A stretch of DNA of 64,000 bases from an uncultured Spirochaetales bacterium. GTDB taxonomy: Bacteria > UBP6 > UBA1177. The position numbers and the translations under genes are program-made. This document shows positions 37,841-47,224 of this stretch, piece after piece; positions within the stretch are counted from its first letter, which is position 1; each line of letters begins with the position of its first letter. The stretch is taken from NCBI GenBank assembly GCA_902774115.1, contig CACYHH010000002.1, forward strand, positions 310,001 through 374,000, written 5' to 3'. The notes beneath the pieces are model-generated. The model saw only the letters and a program-made list of their open reading frames with translations, searched no databases and was not told the origin of the DNA.

Positions 37841-40414
37841 ATGAAAAAGATCTTTCTTGTGTTCGCAATCTTTTTTGCGGTTGTGACTGTAAGCGCTTCT
37901 GAGCTTTTCTACAGCAACGGAACAAGTGTTTCCGTCACGAAAGCCGAAGGTGTCAGCGTGATCAAAAGCGCGCCCAAGGCGTTCGTTCCTAAAAACGAGC
38001 TTTACCGCCTCAATACAGGGAGCAGTATTTACTCTTTCATAAACGGAAACGGCGGTGAACTGCCGGTCTATTTCCTCGGCGAGATGCCGGTCGTTGCTGA
38101 AAGGACGCTTTTCTGGCGCGGCGCAAAACCGGTGGAATACATGGAGAAAAAATACGGGCTTAAACTTGTGGAAATAGTTGAAAGTTATCCGCTTTATGCC
38201 TTTTCGGTGCAGGGCGACAGCGTTGAAACTGCCGAAAAAATCGTCCGAAACGGTGACGGTTATGCATTTCCCGATTTGGTTCGCGAGACAACACTCAGAA
38301 TGGTGCCAGAAAGTGCGCCGAAAGATCCTTACTTCGATGTCCAGTGGCACTTGCAGAACAGGGGAACGGTAAAGGATTATTACGGAAGCGATGCTGCAAT
38401 CATGAAAAATGCCGATACGAAATTCATTCAGATGCTCGAATTTCTGAGTTCAAACAATATTGAAGTCGATACGAATACGAAAGTCGCTATCATGGATACC
38501 GGAATCGTGCCTGACCACGAAGATCTGACGAATATCGAACCCGGTTACGACGCTTTAAATGATAAGGAAGGCGGTTATCCGGATACTTCAGTGCTTGAAG
38601 GCTCGCCTTATGCCGAGTACTACGCTGCAAGTGTCGGTCACGGAACGACATGCGCCGGAGTCAGTGCCGGTGTCGGCAACGAAATAGGAATGAGCGGAAT
38701 GTGTCCGTGGTGTCTGCTCTATCCGGTCAGGTATCTTGAAGGAACGAGCGGGACTGCGATGTCAGGCGATACGATGCTCAAAGTTTATGAAAAATATGTG
38801 GCAGACCCGGATATCACTACGGTAAACTGCAGTTTCGGTCCCGATTCTTCCTACGGAACTATTCCTGTTTCTCCGGATGAAATTGAAGCGCACATGAACT
38901 TCATGCAGAACGGCAGAAACGGCAAGGGCGGCGTTATAGTCTACGCATCCGGAAACGACGGGATCGATTCATCCTACGAGCAGCTTCTTGAACACGATTT
39001 CGTTTTTGAAAGAAACGGTGCCGAAGTCAAAAACAGGGTCGTTACCGTAAACGCATCGACTGCATGGGATACAAGAGTCGAATATTCAAACTACGGATTC
39101 GCTTCAACTGTCATTGCTCCGTCACTTTCGGAAACTCCGATTGTCGGTATCGCTACGACCGCGATCCCTGGCTACGGCGATTACAAAGACGACTATACCC
39201 TGATTTTTTCGGGAACTTCCGCGGCCGCTCCCGTTGTTTCGGGCTTTTTTGGTGCGGTATTCAGTATAAATCCCGACCTTACGCTCGAAGAAGCGATCGA
39301 AATTCTGAAGAAAAGTGCCGACAAAGTCTATCCCGAAACGGGACTTTGGGATGACAAAGGTTTCAGCGTAAAATTCGGCTACGGCAGGGTCAACCTCGAA
39401 AAAGCTGCCCGTCTTGCTGCCGGTTTCCCGATGTGCGACGGTGAAAAAGAGGAAGTCTGCGGAAACCACACCGACGATGACTGCGACGGTTTTGTTGACG
39501 AAGGATGCGCGGAAGAACTGACTGCCGGACAATCATGCGAAAAAGCCGAAGACTGTCTGATGACTTCTTTGGATGCAACTGATGTCGAGTGCATTAAAGC
39601 TCGCCGCTACTGGATTTTTGACGGCGGCTACTGTGCTGTAAAAACCGGCAAAACTCCGTGTCCTGACGGAACGATGCCTTTCGATACAACCGAAGACAGA
39701 CAGAATTATATCTGTGCTCTTGAATGCAGCAGCGTGAAACCTTGCGAAAGAAAAGGCTACTACTGTTCCAACGATGTTCTCGGCGTCTGTCTGCCGAGCT
39801 GCAAGGAAAATTCGGACTGCAACACCGGTTCAGTATGCAACGCCGAAGGCAGATGCGAAAAAATTCCGTCTCCGGTCGGAGGTTCGTGTGCAGGCGATGA
39901 CGAATGCATCGGTGAATTTACGACCTGCAACACATGGTCGAAAGGCGGTTACTGCACTCAGGAATGTTTCGACAACGATGACAGTGTTTGTCCCGACGGC
40001 TCAAAATGTGTCACAGGAAACAGGTGGGAGGGAACCCATTGTCTTGCTTCATGCACTTCCGATAAAGACTGCCGAACAAGCGAAGGATACCGCTGCCATC
40101 CGCAGATGGGGTCGAAATCCGGCGTATGCTACAGAGAGTGCCGCAATACTTCCGACTGTGCCGACGAAGACGCTGTCTGCAACGAAGACGGCTACTGTGC
40201 ACTTGAAGGCTGGAAAGGCTGGCCTGAAGAGGAGCCGGAAGATGACGGCGATACAGCAGCTGATGAAAATACCGGTGAAAATCAGGATGAAGAAATAGTC
40301 TCCGATAGCGACATTGAAGGCGGAGAAGGTGGCGAAGGCGGAGAAAAACAGGGTGACGACAGCAAACCTGGAGATAAGAAAAAAAGCGGCGGCTGTTCCG
40401 TCATTGTGATGTGA
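37841..40414 (+). CDS. Secreted subtilisin-like (S8) protease with MopE motif and Cys-rich tail
   Basis: An 857-residue exported serine protease. The signal peptide (MKKIFLVFAIFFAVVTVSAS) is followed by a ~170-residue prodomain and an S8 domain with Asp219 (VAIMDTGIV), His267 (GHGTTCAGV) and Ser460 (FSGTSAAAPVVSG). After it comes a MopE-type metal-binding motif (CGNHTDDDCDGFVDEGC, about 544-560), then about 240 residues of Cys-rich, Dickkopf/EGF-like repeats. An acidic Gly/Glu/Asp linker leads to a terminal KKKSGGCSVIVM. The tail layout resembles cell-surface proteins of Myxococcota-like bacteria; the final GGCS could be an anchoring signal (inference). An SDR gene starts one base after its stop. 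Confidence 0.9.
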   Translation: MKKIFLVFAIFFAVVTVSASELFYSNGTSVSVTKAEGVSVIKSAPKAFVPKNELYRLNTGSSIYSFINGNGGELPVYFLGEMPVVAERTLFWRGAKPVEYMEKKYGLKLVEIVESYPLYAFSVQGDSVETAEKIVRNGDGYAFPDLVRETTLRMVPESAPKDPYFDVQWHLQNRGTVKDYYGSDAAIMKNADTKFIQMLEFLSSNNIEVDTNTKVAIMDTGIVPDHEDLTNIEPGYDALNDKEGGYPDTSVLEGSPYAEYYAASVGHGTTCAGVSAGVGNEIGMSGMCPWCLLYPVRYLEGTSGTAMSGDTMLKVYEKYVADPDITTVNCSFGPDSSYGTIPVSPDEIEAHMNFMQNGRNGKGGVIVYASGNDGIDSSYEQLLEHDFVFERNGAEVKNRVVTVNASTAWDTRVEYSNYGFASTVIAPSLSETPIVGIATTAIPGYGDYKDDYTLIFSGTSAAAPVVSGFFGAVFSINPDLTLEEAIEILKKSADKVYPETGLWDDKGFSVKFGYGRVNLEKAARLAAGFPMCDGEKEEVCGNHTDDDCDGFVDEGCAEELTAGQSCEKAEDCLMTSLDATDVECIKARRYWIFDGGYCAVKTGKTPCPDGTMPFDTTEDRQNYICALECSSVKPCERKGYYCSNDVLGVCLPSCKENSDCNTGSVCNAEGRCEKIPSPVGGSCAGDDECIGEFTTCNTWSKGGYCTQECFDNDDSVCPDGSKCVTGNRWEGTHCLASCTSDKDCRTSEGYRCHPQMGSKSGVCYRECRNTSDCADEDAVCNEDGYCALEGWKGWPEEEPEDDGDTAADENTGENQDEEIVSDSDIEGGEGGEGGEKQGDDSKPGDKKKSGGCSVIVM

Positions 40415-40415
40415 G

Positions 40416-41207
40416 ATGGTTGATCTGAAAGGGAAAAAAGCCCTTATCACGGGTGCTTCAAGCGGTTTCGGAGCTGATTTCGCAGACATTCTCGCCCAAA
40501 AGGGAATGAATCTCGTCATTACGGCGCGGCGTATTGAAAAACTCAACGCTCTCAAAGAAAAAATCGTTGAAAAATACGGCGTTGACGTCCGTGTAATAGC
40601 AATGGATCTGACAGGTTTCGATGCGGCTGAAAGGCTTTATGCCGAAGTGAAGGATGAAAACATCGATATGCTCATAAACAACGCAGGTTACGGCATGTAC
40701 GATTACTTCGAGCGTCAGGATGCTGCGGCACTCAACAGAATGGTGCAGCTTAATGTCGTTTCTGCCATGACTCTTGCAAACCTTTTCGTGAAGGATTTTG
40801 CGGCAAAAAATTCGGGCTGGATTTTGAATACAGCCTCTTTCGCGGCTTTCAACCCGACCCCTTTCTATGCGGTTTACGGCGCTACGAAAGCGTTCCTTAT
40901 GAATTTTTCGGTGGCTCTCAGGACAGAACTTAAGAAAAACGGGAAAAATGTCTGCGTGACCGCATTCTGTCCAGGTTTCACGGCAACGGAATTTGTCGAA
41001 ACGGCAGGGCAGAAACGCTCATGGTTCGTGGAAAAAACCATCGGCAGAAGCTATCCCGCTGCAGTTGAGGCGATAAACGGGCTTCTCAAAAACAAACCGG
41101 TCGTAATGCCGCGTTTAATGAACCGCTTCGGAGCAATATGCCTGCGCTTCATGCCGAGAAGTATGGCTGCAGCTGCGGCGTTTATGTCTATCAGGGATAA
41201 AGAGTAA
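40416..41207 (+). CDS. Short-chain dehydrogenase/reductase (classical SDR)
   Basis: A 263-residue SDR. The cofactor site is ALITGASSGFGADFADILAQKG. The others are DMLINNAGYGMYD (NNAG), a Ser in LNTASFAAF and the catalytic YxxxK in YAVYGATKAFL. FCPGFTATEF is the PG motif. The C-terminal ~60 residues have hydrophobic membrane-like character (LMNRFGAICLRFMPRSMAAAAAFM), as in YqjQ/DltE-type SDRs. The start lies within two bases of the protease stop, suggesting one transcript. Substrate unknown. Confidence 0.88.
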   Translation: MVDLKGKKALITGASSGFGADFADILAQKGMNLVITARRIEKLNALKEKIVEKYGVDVRVIAMDLTGFDAAERLYAEVKDENIDMLINNAGYGMYDYFERQDAAALNRMVQLNVVSAMTLANLFVKDFAAKNSGWILNTASFAAFNPTPFYAVYGATKAFLMNFSVALRTELKKNGKNVCVTAFCPGFTATEFVETAGQKRSWFVEKTIGRSYPAAVEAINGLLKNKPVVMPRLMNRFGAICLRFMPRSMAAAAAFMSIRDKE

Positions 41208-41252
41208 ATACGGAAAAACACAAAAAAATTCTCCGACTTGTAACCTGCTTAA

Positions 41253-41280
41253 TTGAAAAATATCTAATAATCGTTATATT
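41253..41280 (+). promoter_or_regulatory. Promoter of the extended SDR gene
   Basis: TTGAAA (41253-41258) and TATATT (41275-41280) with a 16-bp spacer, 34 bases upstream of the ATG at 41315. Confidence 0.6.
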
Positions 41281-41314
41281 CCGCTGTTTGTTTTTTTTAT
41301 CACTGGAGGGGAAA

Positions 41315-42313
41315 ATGATAGTTATCACGGGGGCAAGCGGTCATGTAGGCAACAATCTTGTCCGCGAACTGAACAAAAGAGGCATTAAACCGAGAATCTT
41401 GATTCATGAGGAAACTACAGTCAGAAAGGCGATCGAAGGGCTCGATTTCGAGGAAGTCAAAGGAGACACAAGGGATCTTGAATCGTTGAAAAAGGCTTTT
41501 GAAGGCGCGGATATGGTTTACAACTGCGCAGCTGCGATCTCTATCAAGTGCGGTGTTTACGACAAAATCAAAACGGTCAATGTCGACGGTGTCAGAAACG
41601 TCGTCGAAGCTTGCATCGCAGACAAAGTAAGAAGGCTCGTTCACGTCAGTTCGATCGAGGCTTTAGGCGATCCCGGTGAAGGTGTCGTCGCGACAGAAGA
41701 AATGGGTTTCAACCCAGACAGAGCGATGCTTGAATACGGAATCACGAAGGCAGAAGGTTCTCTTATCGTCCAGAAAGCGGTCGAAGAGGGAAAAATTGAC
41801 GCGGTAACGGTCTGTCCGGTCGGAATTTTAGGTCCGAACGACTTCCGTCCGTCGCAGATGGGAACTATGGAAATGAATTTCCGCAAAGGCAAACTTCCCG
41901 CTTACCCCGCTTACGGCGGATTCGACTGGGTCGATGTCAGAGATGTCGTCGAAGGAATAATCCTTGCAGGCGAAAAGGGTAAAACCGGTGAATTTTACCT
42001 TCTTACCGGCGGTCACGTCACAAACGACGAAATGATGGGGATCCTTGAAAAACTTTCAGGCAGAAAACGCCCGAAAGTGTCGCTTCCCTACTGGCTCATG
42101 TATACCGCAGGATTCCTTGCGGAAAACTGTTTCTACCGCTTTTTCAAGAACGTTGAACCTGTCATTACCCGAGGTAGTGCAAGAATTTTGAAAAGCGATC
42201 TCCACGCCTCATCCGAAAAGGCTCAGAAAGAGCTCGGAATGAAGTTCAGAAATGTCGAAGAGATCTTCCGCGACCACTACAACTGGATGGTGGAATACAC
42301 AACCAAAAAATAG
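41315..42313 (+). CDS. Extended SDR, NAD-dependent epimerase/3-beta-HSD-like
   Basis: A 332-residue extended SDR. VITGASGHVGNNLVRELNKRG is the NAD site, DMVYNCAAAISI the strand-4 motif, and the catalytic region is HVSSIEALGDP with YGITKAEGSLIV (Tyr-Lys). VCPVGILGPNDFRPSQMG and WVDVRDVVEGIILAGEKGKTGEFYLL follow. These resemble dihydroflavonol reductase/3-beta-hydroxysteroid dehydrogenase-type enzymes. Substrate unknown. The ATG at 41315 follows GGAGGGG; the ORF extends nine codons upstream without a site. Confidence 0.87.
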   Translation: MIVITGASGHVGNNLVRELNKRGIKPRILIHEETTVRKAIEGLDFEEVKGDTRDLESLKKAFEGADMVYNCAAAISIKCGVYDKIKTVNVDGVRNVVEACIADKVRRLVHVSSIEALGDPGEGVVATEEMGFNPDRAMLEYGITKAEGSLIVQKAVEEGKIDAVTVCPVGILGPNDFRPSQMGTMEMNFRKGKLPAYPAYGGFDWVDVRDVVEGIILAGEKGKTGEFYLLTGGHVTNDEMMGILEKLSGRKRPKVSLPYWLMYTAGFLAENCFYRFFKNVEPVITRGSARILKSDLHASSEKAQKELGMKFRNVEEIFRDHYNWMVEYTTKK

Positions 42314-42314
42314 T

Positions 42315-42356
42315 CCGTAACGCTGTGACGACGTAACACCGTTACGATAAAACGCG
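42315..42356. repeat. 8-bp phased CG array, copy 1
   Basis: Directly after the SDR stop, CG dinucleotides start at 42321, 42329, 42345 and 42353, with a CA at 42337 in the missing slot. The units are CGCTGTGA, CGACGTAA, CACCGTTA and CGATAAAA. Other arrays lie at 51627, 61825 and 63926. Confidence 0.6.
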
Positions 42357-42365
42357 GTGCAAATT

Positions 42366-42393
42366 TTGACTTTTTCACCAAAAAAAGTATAAT
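42366..42393 (+). promoter_or_regulatory. Promoter of the 42420-49270 gene run
   Basis: TTGACT (42366-42371) and TATAAT (42388-42393) with a 16-bp spacer, 26 bases upstream of the first ATG. Confidence 0.7.
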
Positions 42394-42419
42394 AATGCGC
42401 TTTTTTTCGGGGAGTTTTT

Positions 42420-42890
42420 ATGAAGCGTGTTTCCCTTGTATTTCTAATTCTCTTTTCATTTTTCTCTCTTTTTGCGGACAGTGCTGAAACAACGCTTCTC
42501 ACTTTGAAGTATCAGGCATCGGCAATCGGTGAAATCTCTCTTGCGTACAGGCTTGAAACACTAACAATGAGTCTCGCTGCGGCAAAAGCGGTTGACAATG
42601 AATACATTACGGCGATTCTTGACGAAGTCGATGCGACTATTTCAAACGGAAAATCGATAATTCTTGCCAAAAACATAAATCCGGATGTTTTGACCAAAGA
42701 AATCGTTTCGGCTTTTGACCAGCTTCTGAAGTGTTCCGGAAACATAAAAAAATACTCACTGTCGAAAGAAAACAACAACCGCGGCGAAGTTGAGAAATGT
42801 CTTGAAATTTCAAAGAAAAATATAGATAAACTGACAGATATGCACTATAAAATTCAGAATAAAAACAAAGGTGACGGAGTAAAAAAATGA
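42420..42890 (+). CDS. Exported hypothetical protein
   Basis: A 156-residue protein, not recognised. A signal peptide (MKRVSLVFLILFSFFSLFADSA) precedes a mainly helical domain with periodic Leu/Ile/Ala spacing (TLLTLKYQASAIGEISLAYRLETLTMSLAAAKAV), one Cys in LLKCSGNI and another in VEKCLEI. The C-terminus is Lys/Asn-rich. The two Cys could form a disulphide after export. It overlaps purE by four bases, so it is cotranslated with a housekeeping gene it is probably not related to. Confidence 0.65.
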   Translation: MKRVSLVFLILFSFFSLFADSAETTLLTLKYQASAIGEISLAYRLETLTMSLAAAKAVDNEYITAILDEVDATISNGKSIILAKNINPDVLTKEIVSAFDQLLKCSGNIKKYSLSKENNNRGEVEKCLEISKKNIDKLTDMHYKIQNKNKGDGVKK

Positions 42891-43375
42891 ACAAAGTTAT
42901 GGTTATCATGGGCAGCGATTCCGACTGGAAAGTCATGCAGAAAGCTGTCGCTGTTCTCAAGGAATTCAATGTCGATTTCGAGGTTCATGTAAGTTCGGCG
43001 CACAGAACGCCTGAAAAAACGGTTGCTCTGGTCGAGAATTTTGACGGAGCATGCTTTATCGCCGGTGCCGGAGCTGCGGCACATCTTGCGGGAGTAATCG
43101 CTGGACATACGACAAAACCTGTAATCGCGGTTCCTCTTGATTCAGGCGCACTTCACGGTCTTGACGCGCTTTATGCGACAGTCCAGATGCCTTCGGGTGT
43201 TCCGGTTGCGGCAATGGCGATCGACGGTGCCAAGAACGCGGGACTTTTTGCAGTCCAGATTCTTGCCGTTTCGGACAGTGCACTTGCTGAAAAACTTGCC
43301 GCATTCAAGCGCAAAATGAAAGACGAAGTTGAAGTAAAAGACAATAAAATTCAAGACTTGGCTAAAGAGGTGTAA
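42887..43375 (+). CDS. purE: N5-carboxyaminoimidazole ribonucleotide mutase PurE
   Basis: A 162-residue PurE. IMGSDSDWKVMQKAVAVLKEF is the substrate loop, HVSSAHRTPEKT carries the catalytic His, IAGAGAAAHLAGVIAGHTTKPVIAVPLDS follows, then LDALYATVQMPSGVPVAAMAIDGAKNAGLFAVQIL. In bacteria it converts N5-CAIR to CAIR in purine synthesis. No purK is adjacent. PurK-less organisms may use class II PurE, which carboxylates AIR directly; I cannot decide the class by eye. It shares an operon with Sua5/YrdC two bases downstream. Confidence 0.93.
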   Translation: MNKVMVIMGSDSDWKVMQKAVAVLKEFNVDFEVHVSSAHRTPEKTVALVENFDGACFIAGAGAAAHLAGVIAGHTTKPVIAVPLDSGALHGLDALYATVQMPSGVPVAAMAIDGAKNAGLFAVQILAVSDSALAEKLAAFKRKMKDEVEVKDNKIQDLAKEV

Positions 43376-43377
43376 GT

Positions 43378-44010
43378 ATGGAGATTCTTTCAATCGAAGA
43401 AGCTGCGTGGAAAGTCAGAAACGGTCAGGTTATCGCTTATCCGACTGAAACGGTCTACGGTCTGGGTTCAATAATTTTTGAGGAAGAACCTGTCATGAGG
43501 ATCAAGCAGATCAAAGGTATTGCGGCGAATAAACCGCTTTCCGTCCTCATTTCGAACAACAAAAAAGAGGAGATGCTTTCGGAACTTATCGAGGGTTTTC
43601 TTCCTGTTGCACAGAGACTTGCGAAATTTTTCTGGCCGGGCCCGCTTACGATCATTCACGAATGCAAACCCGATCTTCCCGATTTTATAACGGGTGGAAC
43701 AGGTTATGTCGGAATCAGGTGTTCTCCATACTCTTTTGTCAATAGTTTCATTGACTTAGTCGGTCATCCGATCGTCAGCACGAGCGCAAATATCACGGGA
43801 CAGGCTCCGGCGACGAACTACACTGACGTTTTTTCGTATTTTGACGGCGCGATCGACGGCGTTCTCATCTGCGACGACTCGATCTCGCTTGAGCATCACG
43901 CAAGTCCGACGAATATTCCTTCGACGATCGTCAGAGTCGAGCACCACAATTTTGAAATACTCCGCGAAGGGGCTATTAAAAAAGAAGATATTTTCAGAAA
44001 GATTCTTTGA
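43378..44010 (+). CDS. tsaC: Threonylcarbamoyl-AMP synthase (Sua5/YrdC/TsaC)
   Basis: A 210-residue single-domain YrdC/TsaC-type protein: VIAYPTETVYGLGSIIFEEEPVMRIKQIKGIAANKPLSVLISN, then FFWPGPLTIIHECKP, VGIRCSPYSF and HPIVSTSANITGQAPATNY. It makes threonylcarbamoyl-AMP from Thr, bicarbonate and ATP for the t6A37 tRNA modification. The C-terminal Sua5 domain of longer homologues is absent. It lies between purE and a tRNA methyltransferase-like gene; the neighbours fit a translation-related run. Confidence 0.93.
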   Translation: MEILSIEEAAWKVRNGQVIAYPTETVYGLGSIIFEEEPVMRIKQIKGIAANKPLSVLISNNKKEEMLSELIEGFLPVAQRLAKFFWPGPLTIIHECKPDLPDFITGGTGYVGIRCSPYSFVNSFIDLVGHPIVSTSANITGQAPATNYTDVFSYFDGAIDGVLICDDSISLEHHASPTNIPSTIVRVEHHNFEILREGAIKKEDIFRKIL

Positions 44011-44013
44011 TTT

Positions 44014-44772
44014 ATGCCTGAAACCGAACTGACACTAAACAAAATCTATAATAAATCCACTGAGTTATACCAAAGCAAAAACGGCTATCGCTTCAATTCC
44101 GATTCAATGATTTTATCATGGTTCGTGAACAGGATCTGTTCAGGATTGAGCTCTGAAAATACCGCACTTGAGATAGGGGCGGGGAGCGGAATTGTTTCGA
44201 TCGTCCTGAAAAGACGTGGTTTTCTGCCAAAAATCGACTGCGTGGAAATTCAGGAATCTCTTTATGAAATTCTCGAAAAAAATATCGAAAGTAATTCTCT
44301 CTCCGGCGAAATTTCTCCGTTTTGCGCCGATTTTGCTGATTTTGCAAAGACAAAAAGGAAAAAATACGACCTTGTTTTTGTAAATCCGCCCTATTTTGCC
44401 AAAGAAAGCGGTCACTTGAGTGCTGATTCCGAAAAAGCGCTTGCAAAACACGAAGTCGCTGGCAGTCTTGCCGATTTTTTTGAAATTTCCAAGAACGTTC
44501 TGCGTAAGGGCGGTAAATTTGTAGTGATTTTCCCTGCTTCGCGCCTTCAGTTCGCTCTTTTTTCGGCAGCAAAATCGGGTTACACTTTAAAAAATATCGC
44601 TTTTTTCCGTGAAAACGCTTCCACAAAACCGGCAACTTTCGCCGCATCGTTCGTTCTGGGCTCTGAAACTGCACTTTTTTCTCTTTCCGACGCCGAAATT
44701 TTCGAACTCCGGGATTCTGACGGCGAATATTCGGAAACCGGAATGGGAATCATGTATGAAAATCCTTCTTAA
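44014..44772 (+). CDS. TrmN6/YfiC-like tRNA1(Val) adenine-N6 methyltransferase
   Basis: A 252-residue class I methyltransferase of the TrmN6 (YfiC) type. It has YRFNSDSMILSWFVN, the AdoMet loop LEIGAGSGIVSIVLKRRG, VEIQESLYEILEKNI and the catalytic NPPY in LVFVNPPYFAKES. Relatives methylate A37 N6 of tRNA1(Val). A remote alternative is release-factor glutamine methylation (HemK), which also has NPPY, but the N-terminal region matches TrmN6 better. Four bases separate it from the Sua5/YrdC gene. Confidence 0.82.
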   Translation: MPETELTLNKIYNKSTELYQSKNGYRFNSDSMILSWFVNRICSGLSSENTALEIGAGSGIVSIVLKRRGFLPKIDCVEIQESLYEILEKNIESNSLSGEISPFCADFADFAKTKRKKYDLVFVNPPYFAKESGHLSADSEKALAKHEVAGSLADFFEISKNVLRKGGKFVVIFPASRLQFALFSAAKSGYTLKNIAFFRENASTKPATFAASFVLGSETALFSLSDAEIFELRDSDGEYSETGMGIMYENPS

Positions 44773-44844
44773 TGATTTTTACGGGTTGACTTTCCTGAAT
44801 ATTGCACTAAAAAAAGAGCTGCAACTTAGAATTTGGAGGTTTTT

Positions 44845-45270
44845 ATGTACGAAGACAAAGAAAAAGCAGCGGCTCAGGAAGTTATCGACAACGGTGCAAA
44901 GTATTCAAAACACTTCAGTGAAGATTCGTTTTTCAAAAAAATTCTTGAATACGGCAAGACTGCCGGAGCGAAGGTCGTTTTTGCGGCGCTTCTTCTTTTT
45001 TACGCGATGAAAAGCGACAAAATGCCGGTGACTGAAAAAACTCTTGTGGTTGCTGCGCTCGGTTACTTCATTCTTCCGATCGATCTTATTCCCGATTTTA
45101 TTCCGATAGTCGGCTATGCCGACGATTTGACGGCGCTTTATGTCGCTCTCAAAAAAGTTACTTCTTATATCGACAACGACGTAATCAGTCAGGCGCGTGA
45201 CAAACTCACCGGCTGGTTCGGAATAGTTGACGAAAACGACATTCAGAGTGTGCTGAATATTTTGCTGTAG
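44845..45270 (+). CDS. DUF1232 (YkvA-like) membrane protein
   Basis: A 141-residue protein with a DUF1232 core: DKMPVTEKTLVVAALGYFILPIDLIPDFIPIVGYADDLTALYVALKKVTSYI (about 57-108). The LPIDLIPDFIPIVGYADD motif defines the family. A preceding hydrophobic segment (GAKVVFAALLLFYAM) suggests membrane association. Function is unknown. GGAGG precedes the ATG at 44845; an ATG four codons upstream is on the site. Confidence 0.87.
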   Translation: MYEDKEKAAAQEVIDNGAKYSKHFSEDSFFKKILEYGKTAGAKVVFAALLLFYAMKSDKMPVTEKTLVVAALGYFILPIDLIPDFIPIVGYADDLTALYVALKKVTSYIDNDVISQARDKLTGWFGIVDENDIQSVLNILL

Positions 45271-45272
45271 CC

Positions 45273-46295
45273 ATGAAAAATTATCCCCCTTCAATAAAAG
45301 ATTTCATTGATTTCGGCAAAAGCGGCGGGATTTTTTTCGTCCACTGTCCGGAACGCTATGTCTTAAAAACGATGAAAGCCGAGATTTCCGCTTTGTCAGA
45401 CGGTGAAAACGGTGTCGAAGTGTGTTTCTTCGATGCGGCTGAGAACAAGAATGCAGTAACAGATGCAATCGGCTATGCAAGAGAGATGACTATTTTTTCA
45501 ACTTGCAGGATCGTTCTTCTCGACATACCGGAAAAAATTACCGAAACAGATCAGAAAATATTGGAAAAATATATAGATTCCTGCGAAACGGCGAACTTTC
45601 TCATAGTCTTTCTTAATGAAGTCGATAAAAGACTCAAGTTCTTCAAATCATTGCAGAAAATGACTAAAATCTATTTTCCTGTTCCGCTTCCCTCCACGGT
45701 TGAGCTCAAAAATTTCATAAAGAACGAATTCCAGCCGTTCCAGCCTGATGAAAACCTTATTGCGTTTTTCCAGAACGGGGCTAATCAGGATATGTTCTTC
45801 ATCCACAACGAGATCGAAAAACTCAAGCTTTATGCCGAAGCGAAGCAGATAAAGACGATGACTTACGACGCGATGTCAATTGTTCTGAACGACCTCAGCG
45901 AGCAGGTGATTTTCAAAATAATGGATTTTCTTGTTTCGGGCAAAAAGGCTGCGGCGATATCGCTTTATCGCGAAACTCTTGTCGTCGAGGCGGAGCAGAA
46001 GGTCAATCCCGTTATGATCTCGATGTTTTTCAAGCATTTCAAGGCGATAATGCAGATAAAGATCATGGTTCACGAAGGGAGAAACAGCGAAATTTCGTCA
46101 TACCTTGCCGCTTCGAAAGTTTTTTATATGCGTGGAAACGCGTCTGCAATCGCTGCAAAATACAAAAATTCGACAGTTCTGCAGGCCTTGAAACGTATTG
46201 CAAAAATAGAGCTCGGCATGAAAGGAGCTGCAGAGACCGGAACTTCAGAAACAAACATCGAGATCGAGCGCTTTATGTCCGAATTTTTCCTTTAA
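45273..46295 (+). CDS. holA: DNA polymerase III delta subunit (HolA)
   Basis: A 340-residue HolA-like clamp-loader subunit. IFFVHCPERYVLKTMKAEI is the degenerate P-loop region; ATFSTC-like EMTIFSTCRIVLLDIPEKI, FLIVFLNEVDKRLKFFKSLQK, QDMFFIHNEIEKLKLYA and LSEQVIFKIMDFLVSGKKAAAISLYRETLV follow in the HolA order. The C-terminal helical domain includes MFFKHFKAIMQIK. It opens the beta clamp without hydrolysing ATP. It follows the DUF1232 gene by two bases. Confidence 0.87.
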   Translation: MKNYPPSIKDFIDFGKSGGIFFVHCPERYVLKTMKAEISALSDGENGVEVCFFDAAENKNAVTDAIGYAREMTIFSTCRIVLLDIPEKITETDQKILEKYIDSCETANFLIVFLNEVDKRLKFFKSLQKMTKIYFPVPLPSTVELKNFIKNEFQPFQPDENLIAFFQNGANQDMFFIHNEIEKLKLYAEAKQIKTMTYDAMSIVLNDLSEQVIFKIMDFLVSGKKAAAISLYRETLVVEAEQKVNPVMISMFFKHFKAIMQIKIMVHEGRNSEISSYLAASKVFYMRGNASAIAAKYKNSTVLQALKRIAKIELGMKGAAETGTSETNIEIERFMSEFFL

Positions 46296-46310
46296 TTCCT
46301 TATTCAATTT

Positions 46311-46338
46311 TTGACATCAATCATCTTTGTGCTATATT
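46311..46338 (+). promoter_or_regulatory. Promoter of glyQS
   Basis: TTGACA (46311-46316) and TATATT (46333-46338) with a 16-bp spacer, 28 bases before the glyQ ATG. Confidence 0.7.
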
Positions 46339-46366
46339 CGCGCGCTAATTTTTTTGGGAGGCCAAA

Positions 46367-47224
46367 ATGAAAGGACTTACCTTTCAGGAAATGATCGTTC
46401 GACTTGAAAAATTCTGGATGGAACGCGGCTGCATACTGGTTCAGCCGTGGGATTTGGAAATGGGTGCCGGAACATTCCACCCGGCGACGTTTTTTTACGC
46501 GCTGAATCCGGCGAATATAAGCTCTGTCTATGTCCAGCCGTCGCGCAGACCGACTGACGGCCGTTACGGCGAAAGCCCGAACAGGATGCAGAGGTTCTAT
46601 CAGCTTCAGGTTCTCATAAAACCGAGCCCGAAAGATGCCCAGCAGCTTTATCTCGAAAGCCTCAAAGTTATCGGTATCGACCCGGCGGAACACGATATCC
46701 GCTTTGTCGAAGACGACTGGGAAAGCCCGACGCTCGGCGCATGGGGTCTCGGCTGGGAAGTATGGCTTGACGGAATGGAGATCAGCCAGTTCACATACTT
46801 CCAGCAGGTAGGCGGAATCGACCTTAAACCGGTTCCGGTTGAACTCACCTACGGTCTGGAAAGGATCTGCATGTATCTTCAGGGGGTCGAAAACGTTTAC
46901 GACCTGCAGTGGAACGACAAAGTCAAATACGGCACGGTCCACAAGGCTGACGAAGTCGAATTTTCGACTTTCAACTTCAAAGAGGCTCCTGTAGAAGATT
47001 TCTTCGCGTTTTTCGACAAATACGAGAAAATTTCGAAAGAACTTATCGAAAAATCGCTTCCTCGCCCCGCTTATGAATTCTGCATCAAGGCAAGCCACGC
47101 GTTCAACATTCTCGACGCCCGTGGCGCGATCTCGGTCACTGAAAGGCAGAGGTACATCATGCGCATCAGAGACCTTGCGTGCGCCGCTGCAAAAAAATAC
47201 GCTGAAAGTTTTAAGGAGGAATAA
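46367..47224 (+). CDS. glyQ: Glycyl-tRNA synthetase alpha subunit
   Basis: A 285-residue Gly[45 protein letters not shown], then [72 protein letters not shown] and [21 protein letters not shown]. These are the class II catalytic motifs of the alpha2-beta2 enzyme. Normal length. The stop and the glyS ATG are adjacent (AAGGAGGAATAAATG), so subunits are made in balance. Confidence 0.96.
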   Translation: MKGLTFQEMIVRLEKFWMERGCILVQPWDLEMGAGTFHPATFFYALNPANISSVYVQPSRRPTDGRYGESPNRMQRFYQLQVLIKPSPKDAQQLYLESLKVIGIDPAEHDIRFVEDDWESPTLGAWGLGWEVWLDGMEISQFTYFQQVGGIDLKPVPVELTYGLERICMYLQGVENVYDLQWNDKVKYGTVHKADEVEFSTFNFKEAPVEDFFAFFDKYEKISKELIEKSLPRPAYEFCIKASHAFNILDARGAISVTERQRYIMRIRDLACAAAKKYAESFKEE

